This document shows positions 25,152 through 34,100 of a DNA stretch of 42,101 bases, piece after piece. The translations under genes were made by a program, and so were the position numbers. The stretch lies in NCBI GenBank assembly GCA_944392515.1, contig CALXWV010000009.1, forward strand, positions 1 through 42,101, given 5' to 3'. The stretch comes from an uncultured Clostridia bacterium (lineage in GTDB: Bacteria > Bacillota > Clostridia > TANB77 > CAG-508). A model generated the notes under the pieces. It was not told the origin of the DNA. It ran no database searches and saw only the letters and a list, made by a program, of their open reading frames with translations. Positions within the stretch are counted from its first letter, which is position 1. Each line of letters starts with the position of its first letter.

Positions 25152-25313
25152 TTAACTTATTAAAAGCAGTATTAAAGCGATGTAAAGGAATTTATCCTTT
25201 ACATCTTCTTTATATAAAATAAATAATATAAGTATTATTAAAAGATCATCTGTGTGTAATTTAAAGCCAAAGATATCAATAATTCCATCATCATCTATTG
25301 GAAATAAATTCAA
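25152..25313 (-). CDS. Small hydrophobic protein overlapping the asparagine-rich gene (53 residues)
   Basis: This short gene starts at TTG (25313-25311), overlapping the TGA stop of the asparagine-rich gene, with GGTGGTG a few bases upstream. It runs 53 codons to TAA at 25152. The protein begins MNLFPIDDDGIIDIFG, continues with DDLLIILILFILYKEDVKD and ends in a second hydrophobic stretch. Small Clostridia proteins with a DDLLILxLIFxLYxE pattern are, from memory, a recurrent uncharacterised family. The overlap and the protein-like composition argue for a real gene. Codons DVKDKFLYI cover the hairpin that terminates minC on the other strand. Its function is unknown. Confidence 0.6.
   Translation of the reverse strand: MNLFPIDDDGIIDIFGFKLHTDDLLIILILFILYKEDVKDKFLYIALILLLIS
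25179..25205 (+). terminator. Hairpin downstream of minC
   Basis: GATGTAAAGGA (25179-25189) and TCCTTTACATC (25195-25205) form a perfect 11-bp stem with a 5-base loop, followed by TTCTTTAT. It lies 30 bp after minC and inside the antisense small gene, so it may act on the plus strand only. Confidence 0.7.
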
Positions 25314-25981
25314 TTTTTATCACCACCAAATAAATCAAAAGCTTGAGTCATCTTTCCCATTTTTATTAATTTAATATATTCATCTACTTTTTCTTTCTTT
25401 TCATTACGCAAATAAGGTTTTAAAGAGTTTAAAAGTTTTGACATATCATCATTTGAATTTAAAGATTTCATTTTAGACATTACGTTTTGAAGTTTTAAAA
25501 TAGTTTCCATATCTATTTGAGGGGAACTTTCCTTACTTTCTTGATTAATAGAACCATTTGATTGAAAATTCTTTAATAAATCACTTAATTTATTCATATC
25601 AAAATTAATATTATTATTATTAGAATTAGTATTACCATTTCCTTGACTATATTTATTATTTACATTATTAGTGTGATTATAGTTATTATTCATTTGATTA
25701 TTTCTTTGAGAATAAGTAGAGGAATATTTATTATAATCTAGTTTTGAATTAGCAGTTCCATTATTAAAATTTTTAGAACCACTATTAAAGTTTCTATTCA
25801 TATTATTATTTGAAATATTATTGTTATTAAAATTATGATTTTTATTCATATTACTAGAGTTATTGTTTGAACTATTATTTTGCATATTTGCAACTATATT
25901 TTTTAACTCATCAGGTATTTGATTATTGTTAATCATTTCTTGAGCTTTTTTTATCATATTTGCCATATCATTATCATTCAT
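25310..25981 (-). CDS. Asparagine-rich low-complexity protein of unknown function
   Basis: I do not recognise a named family. The 223-residue protein has three parts. The N-terminal helical segment reads MANMIKKAQEMINNNQIPDE. A low-complexity middle at about residues 35-145 is dominated by Asn with Ser, Gln, Gly and Tyr. The helical C-terminus contains LLNSLKPYLRNEKKEKVDEY and ends in DLFGGDKN. Similar LxxLKPYLxxxRxxKID ends occur, from memory, in small Clostridia proteins of unknown role. The ATG at 25981 is chosen because GGGGGAG lies just upstream; ATGs at 25996 and 25999 lack this. The stop overlaps the start of the small hydrophobic gene, so the two are probably co-translated. Confidence 0.65.
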   Translation of the reverse strand: MNDNDMANMIKKAQEMINNNQIPDELKNIVANMQNNSSNNNSSNMNKNHNFNNNNISNNNMNRNFNSGSKNFNNGTANSKLDYNKYSSTYSQRNNQMNNNYNHTNNVNNKYSQGNGNTNSNNNNINFDMNKLSDLLKNFQSNGSINQESKESSPQIDMETILKLQNVMSKMKSLNSNDDMSKLLNSLKPYLRNEKKEKVDEYIKLIKMGKMTQAFDLFGGDKN

Positions 25982-25999
25982 AATTTTCTCCCCCATCAT

Positions 26000-26289
26000 A
26001 CAAATATTACAATCTATCTTTCTTACGCGTACTTAATATATAACTATAATATTATATGCAAAAGATTTAGATTTGTTACAATTTTGTAAAGAAAATTTCA
26101 TAAAAAAGGTAAAAAAATACTTTCCGTATAGGAAAATTAGCATCCTATTAAAATATAAATAAACTACATATTGATAAATTATTTAATACAAGTTAATATA
26201 TATAAGAATTATATTAATATAAATTAATTGGATAAAAGGGTTAATTAATTAAAAATATTACTAAAAGCATAAAATATATGCTAAAAACC
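26000..26289. other. Intergenic region between divergent genes, with candidate minus-strand promoter
   Basis: No gene was found. On the minus strand, TATAAT (26056-26051) lies 19 bases from TTGTAA (26081-26076), a weak sigma-A match. The same place reads AC, 16 bases, then CATATAATA (26058-26050), which fits the sigma-K pattern (AC near -35, CATAnnnTA at -10). That would suit late sporulation expression, but it is speculative. A short TTTCC/GGAAA hairpin lies near 26130-26145. Confidence 0.35.
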
Positions 26290-26318
26290 TTGAAAAATGG
26301 CAAAAAAAAAGGTATAAT
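26290..26318 (+). promoter_or_regulatory. Sigma-A promoter of the surface-protein operon
   Basis: TTGAAA (26290-26295) and TATAAT (26313-26318) are separated by 17 bases, 35 bases before the start of the first surface protein. Confidence 0.88.
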
Positions 26319-26353
26319 TAAGTTATGTTAATTTAATAATTTAGGAGGTTACT

Positions 26354-29300
26354 ATGCAAAAAATTTGGAGCAAAGTTTTAGCTGCTATACTAATTGCAAT
26401 TTTATTAAGTTTTAATTGCATTACAACAGCTGTATATGCAGCAAACATTATTGAACAAAACAATGAAACATCAGAAAAAAATATTACTTTTGATGTTAAA
26501 GTTGGAAATGAAAGTTCTCACGAGGGGTATGAATATACAGCAGATATTGATTCTACTGATACAAATTTATACCTTAATATTGGCGTAAAGAATACAGGAT
26601 ATTTAAAAGATATATCTGTAAACTTAGAAAACAGTAACTACAAATTAGATTATTCAAAAGTTAATGATTCAAAAGTTAAAAACATAACTGATTATGCAGT
26701 AGAACTAAATCAAATAAATACAGGAAAAAATATTGAAATAGCTATACCAATTATACCAACTATGAATAATTTAATTTCAGCTGATGAACTAGGAAAAGAT
26801 AGTAAAGTAAAATTTAAAGCAACATATATTAATGAAGATAATAAAGAAGATACTATTGAAAAAGAAATGATAGTTCATTTAAATTGGACAGCAAGCCAAG
26901 AAAATTTAGTAGGTGTGCTAAGTCAAAATGTAATTAGATATCTAAATTTTGATGGAAAGACAATGCTTAGCCTATTACTTAGTGATGAATTAAAAGATTC
27001 AAAATTACCAGTAAGTTCAAAAGAGATTAATGTTAATGTTCCTACAATAAATGAATTAAAACCAACAGAGGTTATAGTAACTGCTATAGATACTTTAGCA
27101 ACAAATGGACAAGCAGATGGTGTTAAATTTACAAATGATAATTATTTATATGACAGTGAAAAAGGAATATTAAGTATAAATGTAAAAAATGAACCAAATG
27201 AGCAAGGACAAGTTTCATGGGTTAAAGGTTCTCCAGATAAATTTGTTATTACATATATATATGATACTAATACAAATGAAGAAGCAATAGATATTCATAC
27301 AGAAACAATATCTAATACAACTTTATTAAATGGTACAGTAGTAACTACTAACATGCAAGAACAATATTATACTATTGATTCAAAAATAGGAGATATTGCA
27401 ACAGTAGAAGTGGTTCCAGAAACTTCATCATTAAATAAAGGATATATGTATTCAAATAAGGACAAAGAAGAAAATCAAATTGAAACTGAATTTAGTGTTA
27501 AATACAGATTAAATGTTGGCTTAGCAGAAGCATTAAATGATATTACGATAAAAGAAAATGGAGATTTCTTTAATGATATAAATGCAAGCGAGTTTATTTA
27601 TGATAAAAAAGTAAGAGTTTCAAAGGATGAACTTACAAAAGTATTAGGTGAAGAAGGCTTTATTAATGTATTAGCATCTGATGGAACAACAATTGGAACA
27701 TTAAATAAAGATACATTAGAGCTAGAGGTTAATAATTCAAATATATCTTTTGTTACAAGTAAACCTCAAACAGAAGGTGAAATCAACTTAAATATAACAA
27801 AAGCAATTAAAGGTAATTTGAGTTATACAAAAAATCAAATATCTAGTTTTAAAACATTATCTACAAAAGTACAAATAAATAATGAATCAGTAGGAAAAAT
27901 TACTTTAGAAGAACCAACTTCAAAAGTAAATATGCAAATAAGCAATAGTAATTTATCTACTATAGTAAAAAATGAAAATGTAGTAATGAATATTACATTA
28001 GAAAGAGATGATATAACAGATAATTTATTTGCTAATCCAGAACTTAATATTACATTCCCAGAGGAAGTTACAAACATAGATGTAAAAGATGCTACATTAT
28101 TATATGAGGATGAATTAGTTAGTGAAAACTTAAATATAAATGAAAGAACAATAAATCTTAAGTTAAATGGAACTGAGACAAAATATAGTTCTCAATCAAC
28201 ATCAAAGGGAACAGTTATAAGATTAGTATTTGATTTAACACTAAATAATTTAAGCCCAAGCAAACAAACAAATATATCTTTAACATATACCAATGACAAT
28301 GATAACTATGTAAATACTGAAAGAGAAACAAATGTAAATACAGTTGAATTACCTGTAAACGTAGTTGCTCCTACAGGATTTGTTACAACTCAAAGTATTT
28401 CAGGATATAATGGTGATGAAAGTATAACAGCTCAAGAAGAAGAGGCTATTGGTAAATTACCAGTTTTATCTGATGCAAAGACAGCTAGAGTTTCAGGAAC
28501 AATTGTAAATAACTTAGGTAAAGATGCCGAAGGATTAAAACTACTAGGAAGAATACCTTTTAAAGGCAATAAACAAGTTGATGGAAGTGCTGATTTAGGC
28601 TCAACATTTGATACTACACTTGCAGGAGAAGTATCAGTAGAAAATTTAGACTCAACAATATACTATTCATCAAATGGTGAAGCAACAACAGATTTAGAAG
28701 AAGAGTCAAATGGATGGAGCACTGAATATAGCCAAGATGCTAAATCATTTATGATAGTTGCAAATGGAAATGTAGCAAACACTTCAACTTTCAATTTTAG
28801 TTATAATATAAATATTCCAGCAAATGTAGATTATGCAAATGTTGCAAAAGCAGTATACGGAGTATATTACAATAATAATGCTGAAGAAGGAACTAGTCAA
28901 AATGTTGTTTTAGCAAATGCAGTAGGAATAAAAACTAATGACAAAGCACAAATATCATTAAATATTACTGCTAAGGATATGCTAACAGGAGAAGAAATAA
29001 AAGATGGTGCTGATGTCAAGGAAAAACAATATATAACATTAGATATTAATGTTACTAATACAAGTAGTGAAGATGTAAACAATTCTAAAGCATCAATAGA
29101 ATTACCATCTGGATTTGGAAGAATAGTAATAAAAGAATCTGAAGATCCTGAGTGGCCAAAGATATATGATAAAGTGTATACTTCACCTTATGAAATTGAA
29201 ATAGGAGATATTAAAGCAGGGGAGACAAAGACTATTTCTGTTAATCTTATTGCTGGAGAAATAATTAGTACAGATGATTTAGAAAGAGATGTTAGAGTAA

Positions 29301-31186
29301 CGATTACTGCTGATAAATTAGATGGAGAATCTGTAGGAATATTTAAAACTAAATTAAAAGAAGGATATATAAATGGTATTCTTAAAGTTACTTATGAAAA
29401 TAAAAACGTTGAAGATGGTCAAGAAATTGAATATACAATAAGTGTAGATAATTCAAATGCTAAAGAAAAGTCAAATATACAAGTCAAATTTAATTTACCA
29501 GAAGGATTAGAATATATATCATCTGGAACTGCTAGTGGTGAATATAAAGGAGAATATGATACTAATTCAAGACAATTAACTTTCAATATAGATAAATTAG
29601 TTGCAAATAAAAGCTTATATTTAACAATAAAAGCTAAAGTAGTTAAATCATCTAATGAGACAATAAATACTAGAGCTGAAATGACATGTGCTGAAAGTAG
29701 TGATACAGTTTATACAAACAGTGTAACAGTATATCATGGAGTTCCAAAAGTTACAGCCACATTATCTAGTAACATAACACAGGGAAATCTTTTAGATACA
29801 GATACACTAGAATATTATATAGACGTAAAAAACACAGGAAACATTCCAACAAGAGTTAGCATAAAAGATACAATTCCAACTGGAATTTTAAATAAGTCAT
29901 ATAAGTTAGAAGTATCAAATGGTAATGTTATAGATAAGCAAAACTTCACTGCTAATGTTGTGGCAGAGATTATTGAGTTAGACGTTGGAGGTAGTGCAAG
30001 ACTTACAATAGTTACTAAACCTGTTGCTATTTCAAGTGGTACAACTGTACAAATAACTAATACACCTGAAGTAAATATATTAAGCCAATATACCTCAGAT
30101 ATTATTGAAAATGTACAGGTTAATAGCTTAAATCATACAATTCAAGGCACCGGAGGATCAAATGCAACAGGAGGAGAAGGATCATATAGAATTGCAGGTA
30201 ACGTATGGTTAGATGCAAATAAGGATGGTAAAAAAGATACTAGTGAATCTAAATTATCTAATATAGAAATAGCTTTATATGATACAAAAGGATTTATTGC
30301 TAAGGATATAAATGGAAATGAAATGAAAACTAACACTAATGAAGATGGTCAATATTCATTTGAAAATTTAAATTCAGGAGATTATCAAATTGTAGCTCAC
30401 ATAGATAATACAAACTATATGGTTACAACATATAAAGCAGAAGGAGTCGATGAATCTCAAAATTCAGATTTCGTTGATGCAACACTAGATGGAACACCTG
30501 TAGCTGCTACTGATATTTTAAAACTTTCAAACTATAATCTATATAATATTGATTTAGGATTAAGAGAAAGAGAACAATTTGATCTAAAATTAGATAAACA
30601 AGTATCAAAAGTTACAGTAACTAATACAAAACTAGATCCTAAAAACTATGAATATAATTCAAACTTCGCAATGGTAAGTTTACTAAATACATATGTTGAA
30701 TATTCTACTGTACTAATTGAGTATACAATAAATGTTACAAACGAAGGAAAAATAGCTGGATATGCTAAAGAAATTACAGATTATTTACCTGAAGGAATGG
30801 CTTTTAGCTCTGATTTAAATACAAACTGGTATGCAGGTTCAGATGGAAATTTATATACAACATCTTTAGCAAATACATTAATAGAGCCTGGAGAAAGTAA
30901 AACAATTACTTTAACATTAACAAGGAAAATGACGGGAGAAAACACAGGAACAGTAGTTAATACTGCAGAAATTACTAAAGATTATAATGAATATGGTATA
31001 AAAGATGGTGATTCTACTCCTGGAAATAGAAAAGATGGAGAAGATGACATATCTACAGCAACTACACTTCTAGCAATGAACACTGGTAAAGAAGTTGCAT
31101 CATTTATAGGAATAACATTAGGAACTATAGCAATTATAGGATTGGCAGTATTCTTAATTAAGAAATATATAATAAAAAGAATATAG
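26354..31186 (+). CDS. Large secreted surface protein with DUF11 and SdrD/Cna-B-like domains, membrane-anchored
   Basis: The 1610-residue protein has a signal peptide (residues 1-29, cleavage probably after VYA) and a long series of beta-sandwich modules. DUF11-like repeats are clear around residues 1019-1115 (EYTISVDNSNAKEKSN, NLPEGLEY) and from about 1149 (YYIDVKNTGN). An SdrD/Cna-B-like domain spans about 1277-1405 (GNVWLDANKDGKKD, NEDGQYSFENLNSGDYQI). A last DUF11 domain spans about 1412-1550. The end is a membrane helix (IGITLGTIAIIGLAVFLI) and a basic tail. A clear LPxTG is absent; only AMNTG lies before the helix. AGGAGG precedes the ATG. It is probably a cell-surface stalk or adhesin, co-transcribed with the next gene 11 bp downstream. 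Confidence 0.85.
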   Translation: MQKIWSKVLAAILIAILLSFNCITTAVYAANIIEQNNETSEKNITFDVKVGNESSHEGYEYTADIDSTDTNLYLNIGVKNTGYLKDISVNLENSNYKLDYSKVNDSKVKNITDYAVELNQINTGKNIEIAIPIIPTMNNLISADELGKDSKVKFKATYINEDNKEDTIEKEMIVHLNWTASQENLVGVLSQNVIRYLNFDGKTMLSLLLSDELKDSKLPVSSKEINVNVPTINELKPTEVIVTAIDTLATNGQADGVKFTNDNYLYDSEKGILSINVKNEPNEQGQVSWVKGSPDKFVITYIYDTNTNEEAIDIHTETISNTTLLNGTVVTTNMQEQYYTIDSKIGDIATVEVVPETSSLNKGYMYSNKDKEENQIETEFSVKYRLNVGLAEALNDITIKENGDFFNDINASEFIYDKKVRVSKDELTKVLGEEGFINVLASDGTTIGTLNKDTLELEVNNSNISFVTSKPQTEGEINLNITKAIKGNLSYTKNQISSFKTLSTKVQINNESVGKITLEEPTSKVNMQISNSNLSTIVKNENVVMNITLERDDITDNLFANPELNITFPEEVTNIDVKDATLLYEDELVSENLNINERTINLKLNGTETKYSSQSTSKGTVIRLVFDLTLNNLSPSKQTNISLTYTNDNDNYVNTERETNVNTVELPVNVVAPTGFVTTQSISGYNGDESITAQEEEAIGKLPVLSDAKTARVSGTIVNNLGKDAEGLKLLGRIPFKGNKQVDGSADLGSTFDTTLAGEVSVENLDSTIYYSSNGEATTDLEEESNGWSTEYSQDAKSFMIVANGNVANTSTFNFSYNINIPANVDYANVAKAVYGVYYNNNAEEGTSQNVVLANAVGIKTNDKAQISLNITAKDMLTGEEIKDGADVKEKQYITLDINVTNTSSEDVNNSKASIELPSGFGRIVIKESEDPEWPKIYDKVYTSPYEIEIGDIKAGETKTISVNLIAGEIISTDDLERDVRVTITADKLDGESVGIFKTKLKEGYINGILKVTYENKNVEDGQEIEYTISVDNSNAKEKSNIQVKFNLPEGLEYISSGTASGEYKGEYDTNSRQLTFNIDKLVANKSLYLTIKAKVVKSSNETINTRAEMTCAESSDTVYTNSVTVYHGVPKVTATLSSNITQGNLLDTDTLEYYIDVKNTGNIPTRVSIKDTIPTGILNKSYKLEVSNGNVIDKQNFTANVVAEIIELDVGGSARLTIVTKPVAISSGTTVQITNTPEVNILSQYTSDIIENVQVNSLNHTIQGTGGSNATGGEGSYRIAGNVWLDANKDGKKDTSESKLSNIEIALYDTKGFIAKDINGNEMKTNTNEDGQYSFENLNSGDYQIVAHIDNTNYMVTTYKAEGVDESQNSDFVDATLDGTPVAATDILKLSNYNLYNIDLGLREREQFDLKLDKQVSKVTVTNTKLDPKNYEYNSNFAMVSLLNTYVEYSTVLIEYTINVTNEGKIAGYAKEITDYLPEGMAFSSDLNTNWYAGSDGNLYTTSLANTLIEPGESKTITLTLTRKMTGENTGTVVNTAEITKDYNEYGIKDGDSTPGNRKDGEDDISTATTLLAMNTGKEVASFIGITLGTIAIIGLAVFLIKKYIIKRI

Positions 31187-31197
31187 GAGGTGAGAAA

Positions 31198-34100
31198 ATG
31201 ATAAAAGAAAAAAAGATTATTAAAAAGCTGTTAATTAGTTTAATAATTATATTTGCACTGATGACAATAAAAAGCATTTCTTCTAATGCTTTTACAATGG
31301 GTACACTAGATATTAATGGAGGAACAGGTATTACTTCTTATCCTGAAACGTATTTATTTGGTGAATACTATTGTGCTGATCATTCTTTACACCTTGCAAG
31401 AACTGAAGATGGTACTAAAAATACAAGTCCAATAGTTCACTATAATAGAAATTATGCAGCATACTATAATGAGGAAATAACATACTCATATAATGCAACT
31501 TATAATGTTGAACAAAGTATAGCTGCAGGACATTTAGCTTATATGGCTGGTGCTGGTTCAAATGCACAATTTCAAAGTGTTGTATGGACATCAGGTATGT
31601 GGGCAAATAAACCAGGGTATGTAAATAATTTATCTAAATATACTGGATCAAATAATGCTGGGGGAATAATTAATGAAAGAGCACAAGCTTGGGCAAACTT
31701 TTATTATAATATTTTACAAGTTAGTGGAATGAAATTAATAATAGATACTCAGCCGACTTCTGAAGATGATTTAAGAGTTTATGTTGATCAAAATAATAGA
31801 ACATATACAGAAGGACCATATATGATTAATATAGTAGATTCTTCAGGAAATATACTTACTAATACTGCAACAGAACATTATAATGGTGGAACATTAGGAA
31901 ATCTTGTATATAATGAAATATTAGGACAAAATGCAGGATGTGGATATTTCCAATTCTGTAAAATGTCAAATTCAAATGCAGTAGTTACTTATACAGATAA
32001 TAATACAGAAACTTTCTCTGATATAACCATTTTAGATGCTGGAGGAAATGTGATAGAATTTCCTAAATTTGGAGAAGTGTTCTATATAAGAATTAACGTT
32101 CCTAGCGGAAATACAAATACTATTTCTCAAATAGTACCACATTTTGAATTAAAATATTATACAAAACTAACTGGAACATCACAAATGTATAAGGCTTCTA
32201 CATTAGTATATGAATTAAATTTGGATAAAGCTTGTGAATATACAGATGCTACATTTAATACTGCACAAGATAATGATAGATTAACAACTTTTTATACTAA
32301 TAAAACGATTTATGATTTAGCTAATATGGGAGTAAAAACTGAAGAACAATTAAGACAATATTTAATCAGTTTAGTTTTAAAAGGTCCTTATGTTTCTGGA
32401 ATGTATTCATTACCTGGATTTACTGCATTATTTCAAGATACAATAGATGGAGAAACTAAAAATTTCAATGATGTTGATGAATATTACGATTATGTAAAAT
32501 CTGTATATCAACAAGGTGAGATAAATTCAATTAGAAAGGAGCCAGTATCTCCACCTGCTACAGGAGATGTATGGAGATACAATGGTCAAAACTATAATTC
32601 ATATCCAGATGCTGAAAATGCAGCTAAAATTAAAGGAGCTAATGATGCACAGAATCATTGTGATAACTTTGTAAAGAGTAATAAATGGATTTTTTCTTGG
32701 AAAAATCATTTACCAATTGTAGTTGAAATGGGTTCACAAGTTGCAGGTGTTGTTCAGCCTGTTATTATAGTAAATGCAAGTCTACCTACAGGTGATCTTG
32801 GAACACCAGAGCCAACACCAGTGCCACCAGGAGAAATTGAAATCTCTCCAAATGTTGGATTAACATCATTTGATTTAATTACTACTGATTGTACTGTAGA
32901 ACTTGGTGGAAAAGTATGGGTAGATGTAGGAGCAACAAAGGAATCATCATTAAATGGTAGGTTAAATACAGGTGGAGCTGATACAGGAGACCATATGTAT
33001 GGAGGAATGTTAGTAGACCTTCATCTAGGTGATAAAGATGGAAAAATAATTGAATCTACTACTACAGATTCTAATGGTATGTATCACTTTGATGAGCTAA
33101 ATGCTTTAGAAAAATATACAGTTGTATTTACATTTAATGGACAACTATATCAACAAACATATTACAAAGATGATTTATCTGGAGGATTTTCTAATGCTCA
33201 AGAAATAAATAGATCAGAATTTAATGATAGGTTTGATAAAATAGATTCTTATCCAAATAATTATAACTATAATGGATGGCATATTGCTTATGGCAAAGAT
33301 GTAAAATTAAAAGATGATGGTGGAAATTATATATCAAATGGTGATGGTGCATTAACATATATTGATGCATGGAATCAATTTGTAAACTATGCTATGAACG
33401 ATAAATCTTATGAAAGCGCATATAATGATTTATCTAATTGGTTAAGTTCTAGAGGAGTTGGTTCAACTGATAGAAATGGTGTTATACAATTCATTAAAGA
33501 TTGTATGATTTCTGCTAATACTAGAAAATACCCAGTATATGACCAATTTGTCATTGAAAATATTGAAAACCCAGCAACTCAACCTGAAACTGAGACTGCA
33601 GCAGGTCAAACGTGGAATTCTTTATATATTACAAAATCTGACCAAAGTAGAAACGTAGATTTTGGTATAAATGAAAGAGATACAGCTGATTTGGCTATAC
33701 AAAAAGACGTTTACAAAGCTACAGTTAGGGTAAATGGTAAAACTCAAACATATATGTATAATAAAAAAGATGCAGATATAGATGATGATGGAAACTGGAA
33801 CATAACTGTAAGACAAGAAGACGTATTATATAACGGAAAATATAGATATAATAGAGAAATACGTAAATCTGAATATCTATATGATGGAACAATATATAAT
33901 GTAGGTGAAAATGCTAGTGCAAGAGATTTACAAGTATATGTAACTTATAGAATTGTTGTTAGAAATCAATCACAGACATATGATACAGTAGTTAATGAAA
34001 TAGTGGATTACTTTGATAGTTCAGAATATACATTTGATGGTGTACTTAATGGAAATACTTATACTCCAAATTCATATACTGACTTTGAAAATTCAAATGT

